Shown here one piece after another: positions 28,198 through 40,438 of a DNA stretch of 64,000 nucleotides. How positions within the stretch are numbered: position 1 is the stretch's first letter; the number at the start of each line of letters is the position of its first letter. This DNA is from Kosakonia arachidis (lineage in GTDB: Bacteria > Pseudomonadota > Gammaproteobacteria > Enterobacterales > Enterobacteriaceae): assembly GCF_900116535.1 (NCBI RefSeq), contig NZ_FPAU01000003.1:1-64000 (forward strand), written 5' to 3'. Made by a program: the position numbers and the translations under genes. The notes under the pieces are model-generated. The model ran no database searches and was not told where the DNA came from. It saw only the letters and a list, made by a program, of their open reading frames with translations.

Positions 28198-29742
28198 TTA
28201 ATCGAATTTCATGCGCGTGGCTTTCAGGTTGATGATAGCCAGCGCACCTACCAGCAGGAAAATCAGCGTGGCGATAGCGGCTGCAAGCCCAAAGTCCTGA
28301 CCACCGCCGCCTTCAAAGGCGATGCGGTAGGTGTAGCTCACCAGCAGGTCGGTATAACCTGCCGGGGTGGTGGTGCCGATGCGGTCTGGCCCGCCGTTGG
28401 TCAGTAACTGGATCAGCACGAAGTTGTTAAAGTTAAAAGCGAAGCTGGCGATCATCAGCGGCGTCAGTGGCTTGATCAGCAGCGGGAAAGTGATGCGGAA
28501 AAAGTTCTGCAACGGCCCGGCGCCATCCATTGCCGAGGCTTCATACAGATCGTCCGGGATCGCTTTCAGCAGACCCATGCAAAGGATCATCATGTAGGGA
28601 TAGCCGAGCCAGGTGTTAACGATCACAATCATTGTGCGGGCGGTGGCCGGATCGCTGAACCAGGCCGGTTTAATGCCGAACAGCGCGCTCAGCATCATGT
28701 TGATCTCACCGAAACTCTGGTTAAACAGCCCTTTGAATATCAGGATCGAGATAAACGACGGCACCGCGTAGGGCAGAATCAGCAGCACCCGGTAAATCGC
28801 TTTGCCTTTCAGCGATTCCCACTGTACGACGCAGGCCAACACCATGCCAACGGCGACGGTAAGTACGACGGTCAGCACGGAGAAGATCACCGTCCAGATA
28901 AAGATCTCAATAAACGGTTTCTGGATACCTTCATCGGTAAAGACGCGGGTGAAGTTATCCCAGCCGATGGTCACCGTATAGCCAGGGCTGAGTTTTTCGC
29001 TGCCCCAACTACCGTCAGCATTAATCGCCTGGTAGAAACCGATGTGGTTATTTGGCAGGTACTTAGCGCCACTCTGATTGTTGGTCAGCGTACCATCCTG
29101 CGAGAGCTGGTAGAGCGGGCGCGTGCCAGAGAACTGGCGCAGCGAGCTCATGACCACTTTGCTTTCATCCGGCAGAATAGCCGTTAGCTGGTTTAGCGCC
29201 TGACGATTTTGCGTAATGATGCGCAGGTTGGCGCGCTCGCCAGTGGGCAATGTGTCCGCTTCTTTTAATTTCAGTTGTTGTTCGCCGCCGGGTTTAAATA
29301 CATCGGAAACGAAACGTTTACCGCTCTCGTCATCCGTCAGCGCCAGCCGCCACTCGTTACCCGCCGGATAAAGCCCAAAGTTATATGCTTTTCCCGCCTG
29401 GAATGAGCGATCGAGCAGCACCTGCTGCGCGCGTTCCTGCGTTAACTGGTTGGTGCTGCTGTAGTTAGTAAAGGCGATGGCGATCGTACAAATCAATGGG
29501 AACAGGACGAATAGCCCCATCCCGGCCATGCCAGGGTAGACATAGCGCCAGGCGTAGGTTTTACGGTTGGCGAAAATATAAAGGCCCGCCGAACTGAGCA
29601 CGAGCGTGGTAATGGCGAAAAGGTATTCCCCCTGGGCATACATCATAACGACAAGGTATGCCACCACCAGCCCGATCAGGGTAATGACGGTCCAGGCAAG
29701 CTGTGGGCTTTGCCACCAATGGCGCTTCTTTACAACATCCAT
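28198..29742 (-). CDS. malF: maltose/maltodextrin ABC transporter permease MalF
   Basis: Inner-membrane subunit of the maltose importer that holds the maltose-binding site in the membrane. The 514 residues equal E. coli MalF. It has eight hydrophobic segments, the large periplasmic P2 loop (about 93-275) and the EAA loop [27 protein letters not shown] near 400. The start at 29742 gives [11 protein letters not shown], with GGAAATCCCC upstream; an upstream in-frame ATG would add 8 residues. The gap to malE is long (189 bp) and holds an ERIC repeat and a hairpin. Confidence 0.97.
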   Translation of the reverse strand: MDVVKKRHWWQSPQLAWTVITLIGLVVAYLVVMMYAQGEYLFAITTLVLSSAGLYIFANRKTYAWRYVYPGMAGMGLFVLFPLICTIAIAFTNYSSTNQLTQERAQQVLLDRSFQAGKAYNFGLYPAGNEWRLALTDDESGKRFVSDVFKPGGEQQLKLKEADTLPTGERANLRIITQNRQALNQLTAILPDESKVVMSSLRQFSGTRPLYQLSQDGTLTNNQSGAKYLPNNHIGFYQAINADGSWGSEKLSPGYTVTIGWDNFTRVFTDEGIQKPFIEIFIWTVIFSVLTVVLTVAVGMVLACVVQWESLKGKAIYRVLLILPYAVPSFISILIFKGLFNQSFGEINMMLSALFGIKPAWFSDPATARTMIVIVNTWLGYPYMMILCMGLLKAIPDDLYEASAMDGAGPLQNFFRITFPLLIKPLTPLMIASFAFNFNNFVLIQLLTNGGPDRIGTTTPAGYTDLLVSYTYRIAFEGGGGQDFGLAAAIATLIFLLVGALAIINLKATRMKFD

Positions 29743-29769
29743 GGGGATTTCCTCTCTACGCGGCATTTT

Positions 29770-29882
29770 TCACGCTGCCTCTTTGTTGGCTACGGTTGCG
29801 TACCCCAGTCACTTACTTTTGTAAGCACGTGAGTGGACATAACCTTGCCGCCGCGATGCCGCGCGAATAATGCCGTGTATAC
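29770..29882. repeat. ERIC-type intergenic repeat, copy 3, within malE-malF
   Basis: GCCTCTTTGTTGGCTACGG, GTACCCCAGTCACTTACTTT and TGTAAGCACGTGAGTGGAC form the ERIC-type centre, followed by TTGCCGCCGCGATGCCGCGCG. It is more degenerate on the right half than copies 1 and 2. It lies inside the operon, so it is transcribed. Confidence 0.75.
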
Positions 29883-29894
29883 AACTGTCCAGGT

Positions 29895-29922
29895 TGCCTT
29901 ATCCTTTTCCGGGGATAAGGCA
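29895..29922 (-). terminator. malE 3' hairpin
   Basis: TGCCTTATCC-ttttccg-GGATAAGGCA is a perfect 10-bp stem 10 bases after the malE stop codon. In E. coli a REP hairpin at this place protects malE mRNA and makes malE more abundant than malFG. The one here probably plays that part; there is no strong U-run. Confidence 0.65.
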
Positions 29923-29931
29923 TTCACATTT

Positions 29932-31179
<1,248 letters not shown>

Positions 31180-31204
31180 TTAGTCTCCTTTTTTGACAAG
31201 TGCT

Positions 31205-31410
31205 TCTCATCCTCCTTATCTCTACGCCCCTGGGGCGATTTGTGTGATCTGTGTTACATAGATTTTCATTATGTGTGTCAGCGCACATAAAGAAGAGGCG
31301 ATTTTTGCCGATTGCATCACGAAAATGCCTGTCATCCAGCGATACGGGGTGCAGAGCAAACCTTCTCATCCTCCCGCCTCCTCCCCCGTAAAAAACCGGA
31401 GGGGTGGAGG
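31205..31410. promoter_or_regulatory. malE/malK divergent control region: MalT boxes and CRP sites
   Basis: The 371-bp gap between malE and malK has the parts of the E. coli malEp-malKp region. MalT boxes (GGGGAKGAGG) are seen at 31377-31386 on the minus strand (perfect), 31401-31410 on the plus strand (9 of 10 as GGGGTGGAGG), and weaker ones at 31364-31373 and 31205-31214 on the minus strand. CRP-like sites are TGTGATCTGTGTTACA (31243-31258) and TGTGTGTCAGCGCACA (31272-31287). MalT-maltotriose and cAMP-CRP jointly activate both operons in E. coli. Confidence 0.8.
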
Positions 31411-31493
31411 ATTCGCTCGCTGTACCGATGCCCCATAGTCAGCCCACGTTGAATGTTTCTGTTGGTGACAGGTTGTAACGAAGGGAGAAGGGC

Positions 31494-32603
31494 ATGGCGA
31501 GCGTACAGCTTCGTAACGTAACGAAAGCCTGGGGCGATGTTGTGGTCTCAAAAGAGATCAATCTCGACATTCACGAAGGTGAATTTGTGGTGTTTGTCGG
31601 CCCGTCAGGCTGTGGTAAATCGACGTTGCTGCGCATGATTGCCGGGCTGGAAACCATTACCAGCGGGGAGTTGTTTATCGGCGATACCCGCATGAATGAT
31701 GTTCCTCCTGCCGAACGCGGCGTCGGGATGGTATTTCAGTCTTACGCACTCTATCCGCACCTGTCGGTAGCGGAAAACATGTCTTTCGGCCTGAAGTTAG
31801 CGGGTGCGAAAAAAGAACTCATTAAATCGCGTGTCACTCAGGTGGCAGAGGTGTTGCAACTGGCGCACTTGCTGGAACGCAAACCGAAAGCGCTCTCTGG
31901 CGGTCAGCGTCAGCGAGTAGCGATTGGTCGTACGCTGGTGGCTGAACCCAGCGTCTTCTTGCTTGATGAACCCCTTTCCAACCTTGATGCCGCGCTGCGC
32001 GTGCAGATGCGTATTGAGATCTCCCGTCTGCATAAACGCCTTGGCCGCACGATGATTTACGTCACCCACGATCAGGTCGAAGCGATGACGCTGGCCGACA
32101 AGATAGTGGTGCTGGACGCCGGTCGCGTGGCGCAGGTCGGGAAACCACTGGAACTCTATCACTACCCGGCTGACCGCTTTGTTGCGGGTTTTATTGGCTC
32201 GCCGAAGATGAATTTTCTGCCAGTAAAAGTGACGGCCACCGCCATTGAACAGGTGCAGGTTGAACTGCCTAACCGCCAGCAGGTTTGGCTGCCAGTGGAC
32301 AGTGCCAATGTGCAGGTCGGCGCGAATATGTCTTTGGGCATTCGCCCGGAGCATCTGCTTCCAAGCGACATCGCCGATGTCACGCTGGAAGGGGAAGTGC
32401 AGGTCGTAGAACAGCTTGGTCACGAAACACAAATTCATATCCAGATCCCCGCAATACGCCAGAACCTGGTCTACCGCCAGACTGACGTCGTGCTGGTAGA
32501 AGAGGGTGCCACATTCGCTATCGGCTTGCCGCCGGAGCGCTGCCATCTGTTCCGTGAAGATGGCACCGCCTGCCGCCGTTTACACAAAGAGCCGGGCGTT
32601 TAA
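31494..32603 (+). CDS. malK: maltose/maltodextrin ABC transporter ATP-binding protein MalK
   Basis: ATPase subunit of the maltose importer that also restrains the activator MalT. The 369 residues compare with 371 in E. coli. It has Walker [10 protein letters not shown] (36-44), signature [13 protein letters not shown] near 134, Walker [13 protein letters not shown] near 153, the switch histidine in YVTHDQVEA near 192, and a C-terminal regulatory domain from about 235. GAAGGGAGAAGGGC precedes the ATG. First gene of malK-lamB-malM, divergent from malEFG. Confidence 0.98.
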   Translation: MASVQLRNVTKAWGDVVVSKEINLDIHEGEFVVFVGPSGCGKSTLLRMIAGLETITSGELFIGDTRMNDVPPAERGVGMVFQSYALYPHLSVAENMSFGLKLAGAKKELIKSRVTQVAEVLQLAHLLERKPKALSGGQRQRVAIGRTLVAEPSVFLLDEPLSNLDAALRVQMRIEISRLHKRLGRTMIYVTHDQVEAMTLADKIVVLDAGRVAQVGKPLELYHYPADRFVAGFIGSPKMNFLPVKVTATAIEQVQVELPNRQQVWLPVDSANVQVGANMSLGIRPEHLLPSDIADVTLEGEVQVVEQLGHETQIHIQIPAIRQNLVYRQTDVVLVEEGATFAIGLPPERCHLFREDGTACRRLHKEPGV

Positions 32604-34007
<1,404 letters not shown>

Positions 34008-34035
34008 TCCACGCTTAACCTGACGTAATGACCAA

Positions 34036-34057
34036 AAGAGGGGCGCAAGCCCCTCAA
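34036..34057 (+). terminator. hairpin between lamB and malM
   Basis: GAGGGGC-gcaa-GCCCCTC is a 7-bp GC-rich stem, followed by AATCCTTGGGG without a clear U-run. Intercistronic; it may cap lamB mRNA rather than end transcription. Confidence 0.5.
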
Positions 34058-34118
34058 TCCTTGGGGCAGTGCGCTATTGCCTGGCGTTTGCTGTTCCCGT
34101 GCAGAAAAGGTGATAACA

Positions 34119-35060
34119 ATGAAAATGAAAAAAAATCTCATCGCCCTGTGCCTGACCGCCGGTTTACTGGTGGGAGCTCCCGGGGTTAGCTTCGCTGATG
34201 TCAATTTTGTCCCGCAAAACACCGCCGCCGCGCCGTCAATTCCGGCGTCGGCATTACAGCAACTGACCTGGACGCCAGTTGATCAATCGAAAACACAGTC
34301 CACACAGCTGGCAACAGGTGGTCAACGCCTTGATGTGCCGGGTATTAGCGGCCCGGTCGCTGCGTGGAGCGTACCCGCGAACATCGGTGAACTAACGCTG
34401 ACGTTAACCAGCGAAGTGGATAAGCACACCAGCGTATTTGCACCGAATGTGCTGATTCTTGATCAGAACATGACACCTTCAGCTTATTTCCCAAGTGAAT
34501 ACTTTACCTACCTGGAGCCGGGAGTAATGAACGCCGATCGCCTGGAAGGGGTGATGCGCCTGACGCCTGCGCTGGGACAACAAAAAATCTATGTACTGGT
34601 CTTTACTACAAACAACGACTTGCAGCGCACCACGAAATTAATCGATCCGGCAAAAGCTTATGCCAAAGGCACCGGCAATGCGATACCGGATATTCCTGAT
34701 CCTATCGCGAAGCACAGTACTGACGGAAAACTGGCGCTGAAAGTGAAAAACAGCAACGGTTCCAGTGTGCTGGTTGGCCCGCTGTTTGGTTCATCTGGCC
34801 CTGCCCCGGTCACCGTGGGTAATACTGCGGCGCCGGTATACAGTGCACAACCTGCGCCGGTAGCGGCTCCTGCTCCAGCGCCAGCCGCGAAAAGAGAACC
34901 GATGCTCAACGATACGGAGAGCTATTTTAACCAAGCTATCAAACAAGCTGTTGCAAAAGGTGATGTTGATAAGGCATTGAAATTATTGGATGAAGCTGAA
35001 CGCCTCGGATCGAAAACCGCCCGTGCCACTTTTATCAGCAGTGTAAAAGGCAAGGGGTAA
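34119..35060 (+). CDS. malM: maltose operon periplasmic protein MalM
   Basis: A periplasmic protein of unknown role in the malK-lamB-malM operon. The 313 residues compare with 306 in E. coli. The signal peptide is MKMKKNLIALCLTAGLLVGAPGVSFA. The middle contains a Pro/Ala-rich linker (SAQPAPVAAPAPAPAAKRE, about 258-276), and the C-terminal part EPMLNDTESYFNQAIKQAV is conserved. The start at 34119 is set by the signal peptide and the AAAAGGTGATAACA ribosome site; an upstream ATG would add 14 residues. Confidence 0.95.
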   Translation: MKMKKNLIALCLTAGLLVGAPGVSFADVNFVPQNTAAAPSIPASALQQLTWTPVDQSKTQSTQLATGGQRLDVPGISGPVAAWSVPANIGELTLTLTSEVDKHTSVFAPNVLILDQNMTPSAYFPSEYFTYLEPGVMNADRLEGVMRLTPALGQQKIYVLVFTTNNDLQRTTKLIDPAKAYAKGTGNAIPDIPDPIAKHSTDGKLALKVKNSNGSSVLVGPLFGSSGPAPVTVGNTAAPVYSAQPAPVAAPAPAPAAKREPMLNDTESYFNQAIKQAVAKGDVDKALKLLDEAERLGSKTARATFISSVKGKG

Positions 35061-35094
35061 CCCATCCCCGCACTGCCGATATTTTGCAGTAACT

Positions 35095-35121
35095 GGTGCG
35101 TCGCCTGACGCACCCTTTTTC
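35095..35121 (+). terminator. malK operon terminator
   Basis: GGTGCGTC-gcct-GACGCACC is a perfect 8-bp stem followed by CTTTTTCC. It begins 35 bases after the malM stop. Confidence 0.9.
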
Positions 35122-35241
35122 CGGCGCAGATGCGCGCTGTTGCGCATCTGTTGCGCTGATGAAAACCGCTTGAAGTTTCCCCGCACGACCCTGCCTGTTC
35201 TGCGATACACTAATGCTACGTTATGTACCGGAGAGTAAGGC

Positions 35242-35739
35242 ATGTCACACCTTGCGCTTACGCAATTGCGTGCGCTGCGCTATGTAGACGCAATACCCGA
35301 ACTGGAACCGCAACTGCTGGACTGGCTGTTGCTGGAAGATTCCATGACCAAACGTTTTGAGCAACAAGGTAAAAAAGTCAGCGTCACATTGATTCAGGAA
35401 GGTTTTGTCACGGCGGACGAGATTGCGCCCGAACGTGCGTATTTGCCGCAAGAAGCACGTTACTGGTTGCGGGAGATTATCCTTTGCGCAGATAGTGAAC
35501 CCTGGCTTGCCGGGCGCACCGTCGTGCCGGAATCGACCCTGAGCGGCCCGGAAATGGCGCTACAACAGCTGGGCAATACGCCACTTGGACGATATCTCTT
35601 TACCTCTTCAACGCTTACGCGTGATTTTATTGATATTGGACGCCATGAGCAGCTGTGGGGACGGCGTTCCCGCCTGCGTCTGGGGGGAAAACCCTTGATG
35701 CTTACAGAACTTTTTTTGCCTGCGTCGCCGTTGTACTAA
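35242..35739 (+). CDS. ubiC: chorismate pyruvate-lyase UbiC
   Basis: Removes pyruvate from chorismate to give 4-hydroxybenzoate, the first step of ubiquinone synthesis. The 165 residues equal E. coli UbiC. Conserved parts include [17 protein letters not shown] near 30, [23 protein letters not shown] near 74, and the C-terminal [10 protein letters not shown]. The catalytic arginine in YWLREI (about 76) and the LGRYLF run are present. GGAGAGTAAGGC precedes the ATG. Operon with ubiA, 12 bases away. Confidence 0.97.
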   Translation: MSHLALTQLRALRYVDAIPELEPQLLDWLLLEDSMTKRFEQQGKKVSVTLIQEGFVTADEIAPERAYLPQEARYWLREIILCADSEPWLAGRTVVPESTLSGPEMALQQLGNTPLGRYLFTSSTLTRDFIDIGRHEQLWGRRSRLRLGGKPLMLTELFLPASPLY

Positions 35740-35751
35740 GAGGAAAACAGA

Positions 35752-36621
35752 ATGGAGTGGAGTCTCACGCAGACTAAGTTGTTAGCCTTTCACAGGCTTA
35801 TGCGTACGGACAAACCGATTGGCGCATTGCTGCTGTTGTGGCCAACGCTGTGGGCGTTATGGGTGGCAACGCCTGGTGTGCCACCGTTGTGGATCTTACT
35901 GGTATTTGTTGCGGGCGTCTGGCTGATGCGCGCGGCGGGCTGCGTGGTGAATGATTACGCGGATCGCAAATTCGACGGGCATGTAAAACGCACGGCGAAC
36001 CGACCACTGCCCAGCGGCGCGGTCACTGAAAATGAAGCGCGGATGTTGTTTGTTGTTCTGGTGCTGCTGGCCTTTGCGTTGGTACTGACGCTGAATATGA
36101 TGACCATCCTGCTTTCGGTAGCGGCGCTGGCGCTGGCGTGGGTCTATCCGTTTATGAAGCGCTACACGCATCTGCCGCAGGTGGTGCTCGGCGCGGCGTT
36201 CGGTTGGTCAATTCCGATGGCATTTGCAGCGGTAAGCGAATCTGTACCGCTAAGCTGCTGGATCATGTTCTTCGCTAATATCCTGTGGGCGGTGGCCTAC
36301 GATACCCAGTACGCCATGGTTGACCGCGATGATGATGTGAAGATTGGCATCAAGTCGACGGCGATTTTGTTTGGCCGCTACGACAAGCTGATTATCGGTA
36401 TTTTGCAGGTTGCCGTGCTGGTGCTAATGACGTCCATTGGTTGGTTGAACGGGCTGGGCTGGGCATATTACGCTGCGGTGCTGGCAGCGGGCGTGCTGTT
36501 TGTTTATCAACAGATATTGATTGCGGGGCGTGCACGCGACGCCTGTTTTAAAGCGTTTATGAACAACAACTATGTGGGGCTGGTGCTGTTTTTAGGACTG
36601 GCTTTGGGTTACCTGAGGTGA
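35752..36621 (+). CDS. ubiA: 4-hydroxybenzoate octaprenyltransferase UbiA
   Basis: Integral membrane enzyme that attaches the polyprenyl chain to 4-hydroxybenzoate. The 289 residues compare with 290 in E. coli. It has about eight to nine transmembrane helices and two aspartate-rich motifs: [15 protein letters not shown] (about 68-82) and [20 protein letters not shown] (about 184-203), which bind Mg-polyprenyl diphosphate. AGAGGAAAACAG lies before the ATG. Second gene of ubiCA. Confidence 0.97.
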   Translation: MEWSLTQTKLLAFHRLMRTDKPIGALLLLWPTLWALWVATPGVPPLWILLVFVAGVWLMRAAGCVVNDYADRKFDGHVKRTANRPLPSGAVTENEARMLFVVLVLLAFALVLTLNMMTILLSVAALALAWVYPFMKRYTHLPQVVLGAAFGWSIPMAFAAVSESVPLSCWIMFFANILWAVAYDTQYAMVDRDDDVKIGIKSTAILFGRYDKLIIGILQVAVLVLMTSIGWLNGLGWAYYAAVLAAGVLFVYQQILIAGRARDACFKAFMNNNYVGLVLFLGLALGYLR

Positions 36622-36629
36622 ATCTAAAC

Positions 36630-36684
36630 ACTGCCGGATGACGGCTACACGTTAACCGGCCTGCGTCATTCCACAGGCCGGTTT
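36630..36684. repeat. REP-like element between ubiA and plsB
   Basis: CTGCCGGATGACGGCTACAC is a typical REP head. It is followed by the perfect 10-bp stem AACCGGCCTG-cgtcattcca-CAGGCCGGTT. It lies between convergent genes and may end both transcripts. Confidence 0.7.
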
Positions 36685-36716
36685 AGCGTAAGCGACATCC
36701 GCGTATACTTCCCGGT

Positions 36717-39140
36717 TTACACTTCCGTTTGCGTCGCGCTTTCAATTGTCAGACGCACATCCGACGTTATTAAGTCTGCCAGCATCTGATAAACACCTAG
36801 CGTTCGCGTCGGGTCTGCATCGCCACTGTCGCTGATATAGCCTTCGTCACGCAGCGTTAACACCAGCGTGCTGAATACCGCTTTGTCGAAGAATTCCGGC
36901 GCGTTAATACCGTGCAGTACTGACAGACGTTGCGCCAGCGTGCGGCTCTCTTTTTCCAGCGTGCTGCGGTTCATTGATGGCGTGTTGCCAAGCAGCCAGA
37001 AGGTGATGGCATAGCGCTGTAACGTCTCACGCGCGCCGGCGGCCAGCAGTTGCAGCGTCCGCGAGTGAGTCGGGTTGATGCTCAGGTTATCGTCTTTGAC
37101 GGTGATTAAGCCCTGGCGCAGCAGCTCTTGCGTCAATCTTTCCAGCACTTCTGCCAGCTCTGCTTTTTCCCAGCGCAGGAACAGCTCGGTTTTCAGTAGC
37201 GGATAGAGCAACTCAACGTGGTGCAGAATATCACTACGGGAGATGGCGCGATGTTGGGTCACGATTGCCGCCATCAGCGACGGCAGCATCAGCATATGGG
37301 CGATGTTGTTGCGGTAATAAGTCATCAATACTGCCTGCTCGCGCGGCAAAATAATGATATCGCCGATGGTGTCTTTCTCGACTTCGAACTTATTCATCTG
37401 CAACGCGTGGTCGATAAGCGCGTCCGCGCTGGCGGCAGGTGTTGTTGAGTCCGGTGAGTAAGGCACATTGCGCATCAGTTCGAGGTAGCAACTGATTTGT
37501 TCGGTTAACTGCTCGCGCGTCAACGAACGCTGGCGCGATGCCAGTAGCGCCGTACAGCACAGGTTCATGGCGTTGGCCGCACCTGCATTATTAATGCGAA
37601 CCATCAAATCGGCAGCAATGTTGTTCACCGTCGGCGTCAGCCATGCCGGACGAATCGCTTCAATCGGATCGATAGACTCGCGCCACTCCGGAACGTGGTG
37701 GTTCAGGTAGTTCATCAGTGGAATGGGTTCACCGAAGTTCACATAACCTTGCCCCAGATTACGCAGCTTGCTCAGCCCTCGCACCATCTGCACCAGGCTC
37801 TCTTTCTCTTTGGTTGCGCCGCGCAACTCTTTCGCATAGGTACCGACTTCCATCACATGTTCATAACCAATATAAATCGGCACCAGCGTGATGGGGCGCG
37901 TACCGCCGCGCAGCATCGCCTGGATGGTCATCGACAGCGTACCGGTTTTCGGGTCCAGCAAACGCCCGGTGCGTGAACGACCGCCCTCGACGAAATACTC
38001 GACTGAATAACCGCGGCTGAAAAGTTCGCCCAGATATTCGCGGAACACGGTGGAGTAGAGTTTGTTGCCTTTAAAGGTACGGCGAATAAAAAATGCACCC
38101 AGACGGCGGAAAATCGGCCCGGCGGGCCAGAAATTCAGGTTGATGCCAGCGGCAATGTGCGGCGGCACCAGCCCCTGGTGATAGAGCACATACGAGAGCA
38201 GCAGATAGTCCATATGGCTGCGGTGGCAGGGCACATAGACAATCTCGTGGCCGTCGTGCGCAAGCTGGCGCACGCGTTCGGCGTTGTGTACGTTGATTCC
38301 CTGATAGAGACGGTTCCAGGTAAAGCCGAGGATACGGTCAGTCAGACGGATCATCTCGTACGAGAAGTTGGCGGCAATCTCTTCCATCAGCGCGATAGCG
38401 TTTTGCTGCGCTTTGTCGTGAGAGATTTTTTTGCTGCGCGCTTCGTCTTCGACCGCACGGGCAATCGCTTTAGAAGAGAGCAGCTTATTGAACAGATCCT
38501 GACGCGCAGGCAGACGCGGCCCAACAGCGGCCAAACGTTGTCGCGCAAAGTGCATACGCGCCACGCGCGCCAGTTTCTGCGCGATAATTTTATCGGTGCC
38601 GTGCTCGGTTGCCATACGGCGCAGGGAGACTGGCGGAGAGAAGCGCACAAAACTATCGCGGCCAAGCCACGAGATAGCAAAGAATTTCTGGATGCCGTTC
38701 AGCATGCGCAGCGGCGGATTAATCTCGCCTTTCTCACGCCCTGGGGAGCGACCAAACATCACCGATACCGGCACCATTTGCACATCCAGATCCGGATGGC
38801 TACGGTGTAAATCCAGGTAGTCGTGGAACAGTTTTATGGACTCTTCTTTCGGCGTGTAATAGGTAAACACGCGCGGGCCGCCATGAATAAATACAAAGCG
38901 CGGCAGCAATACGCCATCGATTTCCATGGGTTCCAGCGGATCGGGTAGTTCGTGCGCCAGACACTGAGCGCGCAACGTCATCAAGTCTGCCTTAGAGTTA
39001 TAGGGCAGCACGTACATAATAGGACGTGAGGTATCGAGACCCAGTTCCTGTGCAGGTTCTGCAGGTATCGATTTACTTTTTACCAGTAAACTTAATGGTA
39101 AGTTCAGTAATTTGTAGTAAATTCGTGGCCAACCGGACAT
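36717..39140 (-). CDS. plsB: glycerol-3-phosphate acyltransferase PlsB
   Basis: Membrane enzyme that acylates glycerol 3-phosphate at position 1, the first step of phospholipid synthesis. With the start at 39140 ([12 protein letters not shown]) it is 807 residues, as in E. coli. The acyltransferase blocks are seen: HRSHMDYLL (HX4D, about 306), GAFFIRRTF near 350, [10 protein letters not shown] near 385 and the LVPIYIGYE block near 417. A start 12 codons upstream ([12 protein letters not shown], 39176) is also possible; neither has a strong ribosome site. Divergent from dgkA, another phospholipid gene. Confidence 0.95.
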   Translation of the reverse strand: MSGWPRIYYKLLNLPLSLLVKSKSIPAEPAQELGLDTSRPIMYVLPYNSKADLMTLRAQCLAHELPDPLEPMEIDGVLLPRFVFIHGGPRVFTYYTPKEESIKLFHDYLDLHRSHPDLDVQMVPVSVMFGRSPGREKGEINPPLRMLNGIQKFFAISWLGRDSFVRFSPPVSLRRMATEHGTDKIIAQKLARVARMHFARQRLAAVGPRLPARQDLFNKLLSSKAIARAVEDEARSKKISHDKAQQNAIALMEEIAANFSYEMIRLTDRILGFTWNRLYQGINVHNAERVRQLAHDGHEIVYVPCHRSHMDYLLLSYVLYHQGLVPPHIAAGINLNFWPAGPIFRRLGAFFIRRTFKGNKLYSTVFREYLGELFSRGYSVEYFVEGGRSRTGRLLDPKTGTLSMTIQAMLRGGTRPITLVPIYIGYEHVMEVGTYAKELRGATKEKESLVQMVRGLSKLRNLGQGYVNFGEPIPLMNYLNHHVPEWRESIDPIEAIRPAWLTPTVNNIAADLMVRINNAGAANAMNLCCTALLASRQRSLTREQLTEQISCYLELMRNVPYSPDSTTPAASADALIDHALQMNKFEVEKDTIGDIIILPREQAVLMTYYRNNIAHMLMLPSLMAAIVTQHRAISRSDILHHVELLYPLLKTELFLRWEKAELAEVLERLTQELLRQGLITVKDDNLSINPTHSRTLQLLAAGARETLQRYAITFWLLGNTPSMNRSTLEKESRTLAQRLSVLHGINAPEFFDKAVFSTLVLTLRDEGYISDSGDADPTRTLGVYQMLADLITSDVRLTIESATQTEV

Positions 39141-39272
39141 AAAAGATAAAAAGCCTCTGGTTAATAATGGTGCCATTGCGCCGCAAGAATATCAGAAAGC
39201 GCACGTAATTTCTGTTGTACCTCAGTACGCTGATGTAGACATTGACGTTTATTACACAAAAAGGTTCTTTTC

Positions 39273-39641
39273 ATGGCCAATAATACCACCGGGATTACCC
39301 GAATCATTAAAGCCGCAGGTTACTCATGGAAGGGCGTTCGCGCTGCATGGATCAATGAAGCCGCGTTCCGTCAGGAGCTGGTAGCCGTTGTTTTAGCTAT
39401 CATTATTGCTTGCTGGCTGGACATTGACACGGTCACACGGGTATTGCTGATTAGCTCGGTGTCGCTAGTAATGATTGTTGAAATCCTAAATAGTGCAATT
39501 GAAGCTGTCGTAGACCGCATTGGTTCTGAATTTCACGAACTTTCCGGTCGGGCGAAGGATATGGGATCGGCGGCAGTGCTGATGTCGATCCTGCTGGCGC
39601 TGTTTATCTGGATGTCACTTCTCTGGTCGCATTTTCGATAA
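39273..39641 (+). CDS. dgkA: diacylglycerol kinase DgkA
   Basis: Small trimeric inner-membrane kinase that phosphorylates diacylglycerol to phosphatidate, recycling lipid from osmoregulated glucan synthesis. The 122 residues compare with 122 in E. coli. There are three transmembrane segments (about 33-48, 51-69, 98-118), the N-terminal amphipathic part, and the active-site run VEILNSAIEAVVDRIG (about 69-84) with Glu69 and Asn72. AAAAAGGTTCTTTTC is before the ATG. Confidence 0.97.
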   Translation: MANNTTGITRIIKAAGYSWKGVRAAWINEAAFRQELVAVVLAIIIACWLDIDTVTRVLLISSVSLVMIVEILNSAIEAVVDRIGSEFHELSGRAKDMGSAAVLMSILLALFIWMSLLWSHFR

Positions 39642-39704
39642 CGCTTCCAGAAATCGATAACGCCCTGGTTTTTTGATTAAATTTGGTTCCAAAATCGCCT
39701 TTGA

Positions 39705-39741
39705 CTGTATATACTCACAGCATAACTGTATATACACCCAG
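39705..39741 (+). promoter_or_regulatory. two LexA (SOS) boxes upstream of lexA
   Basis: CTGTATATACTCACAG (39705-39720) is a perfect CTGT-N8-ACAG box, and CTGTATATACACCCAG (39726-39741) has one mismatch. They are spaced 21 bp, as in E. coli lexA, and end 8 bp before the start codon. They give autoregulation by LexA. Confidence 0.93.
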
Positions 39742-39749
39742 GGGGCGGG

Positions 39750-40361
39750 ATGAAAGCATTAACGGCCAGACAGCAAGAGGTGTTCGATCTTATCCGCGAT
39801 CGTATCACCCAAACCGGTATGCCACCAACGCGTGCGGAAATCGCACAGCAATTGGGGTTCCGTTCCCCAAATGCGGCTGAAGAACACCTGAAAGCGCTTG
39901 CGCGCAAGGGGGTTATTGAAATCGTCTCCGGCGCATCGCGCGGGCTGCGTCTGCTGCTGGAAGAAGAGGATATCGGTTTACCGCTTATTGGCCGCGTTGC
40001 TGCGGGTGAACCGCTGCTGGCGCAACAGCATATCGAAGGTCACTACCAGGTCGATCCCGATCTCTTTAAACCTCACGCGGATTTCCTGCTGCGCGTCAGT
40101 GGCATGTCGATGAAAGACATCGGTATTATGGACGGCGACCTACTCGCAGTGCATAAAACGCAGGACGTGCGTAACGGCCAGGTGGTCGTCGCACGTATTG
40201 ATGATGAAGTTACCGTGAAACGTCTCAAAAAACAGGGTAACACTGTGGAACTGCTGCCGGAAAACAGCGAATTTTCCCCGATCGTCGTCGATCTCCGCGA
40301 TCAAAACTTCACCATTGAAGGACTAGCGGTTGGCGTCATCCGTAACGGTACATGGTTTTAA
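39750..40361 (+). CDS. lexA: SOS repressor LexA
   Basis: Repressor of the SOS regulon that cuts itself when RecA filaments form. The 203 residues are one more than in E. coli. It has an N-terminal winged HTH (1-70, with [25 protein letters not shown]), the cleavage site Ala85-Gly86, and the catalytic Ser120 (SGMSMKDIG) and Lys157 ([10 protein letters not shown]). The extra residue lies in the acidic linker (LLLEEEDIG), so positions shift by one against E. coli (84-85, 119, 156). Two SOS boxes precede it; dinF follows 77 bp downstream. Confidence 0.98.
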   Translation: MKALTARQQEVFDLIRDRITQTGMPPTRAEIAQQLGFRSPNAAEEHLKALARKGVIEIVSGASRGLRLLLEEEDIGLPLIGRVAAGEPLLAQQHIEGHYQVDPDLFKPHADFLLRVSGMSMKDIGIMDGDLLAVHKTQDVRNGQVVVARIDDEVTVKRLKKQGNTVELLPENSEFSPIVVDLRDQNFTIEGLAVGVIRNGTWF

Positions 40362-40438
40362 CACCTGTTTTTTTCGCAGCGACACAGAACAACGTGGCGC
40401 TGCGTTATCCGCTTTTCTCTCGTTGATTCGACACTGCC

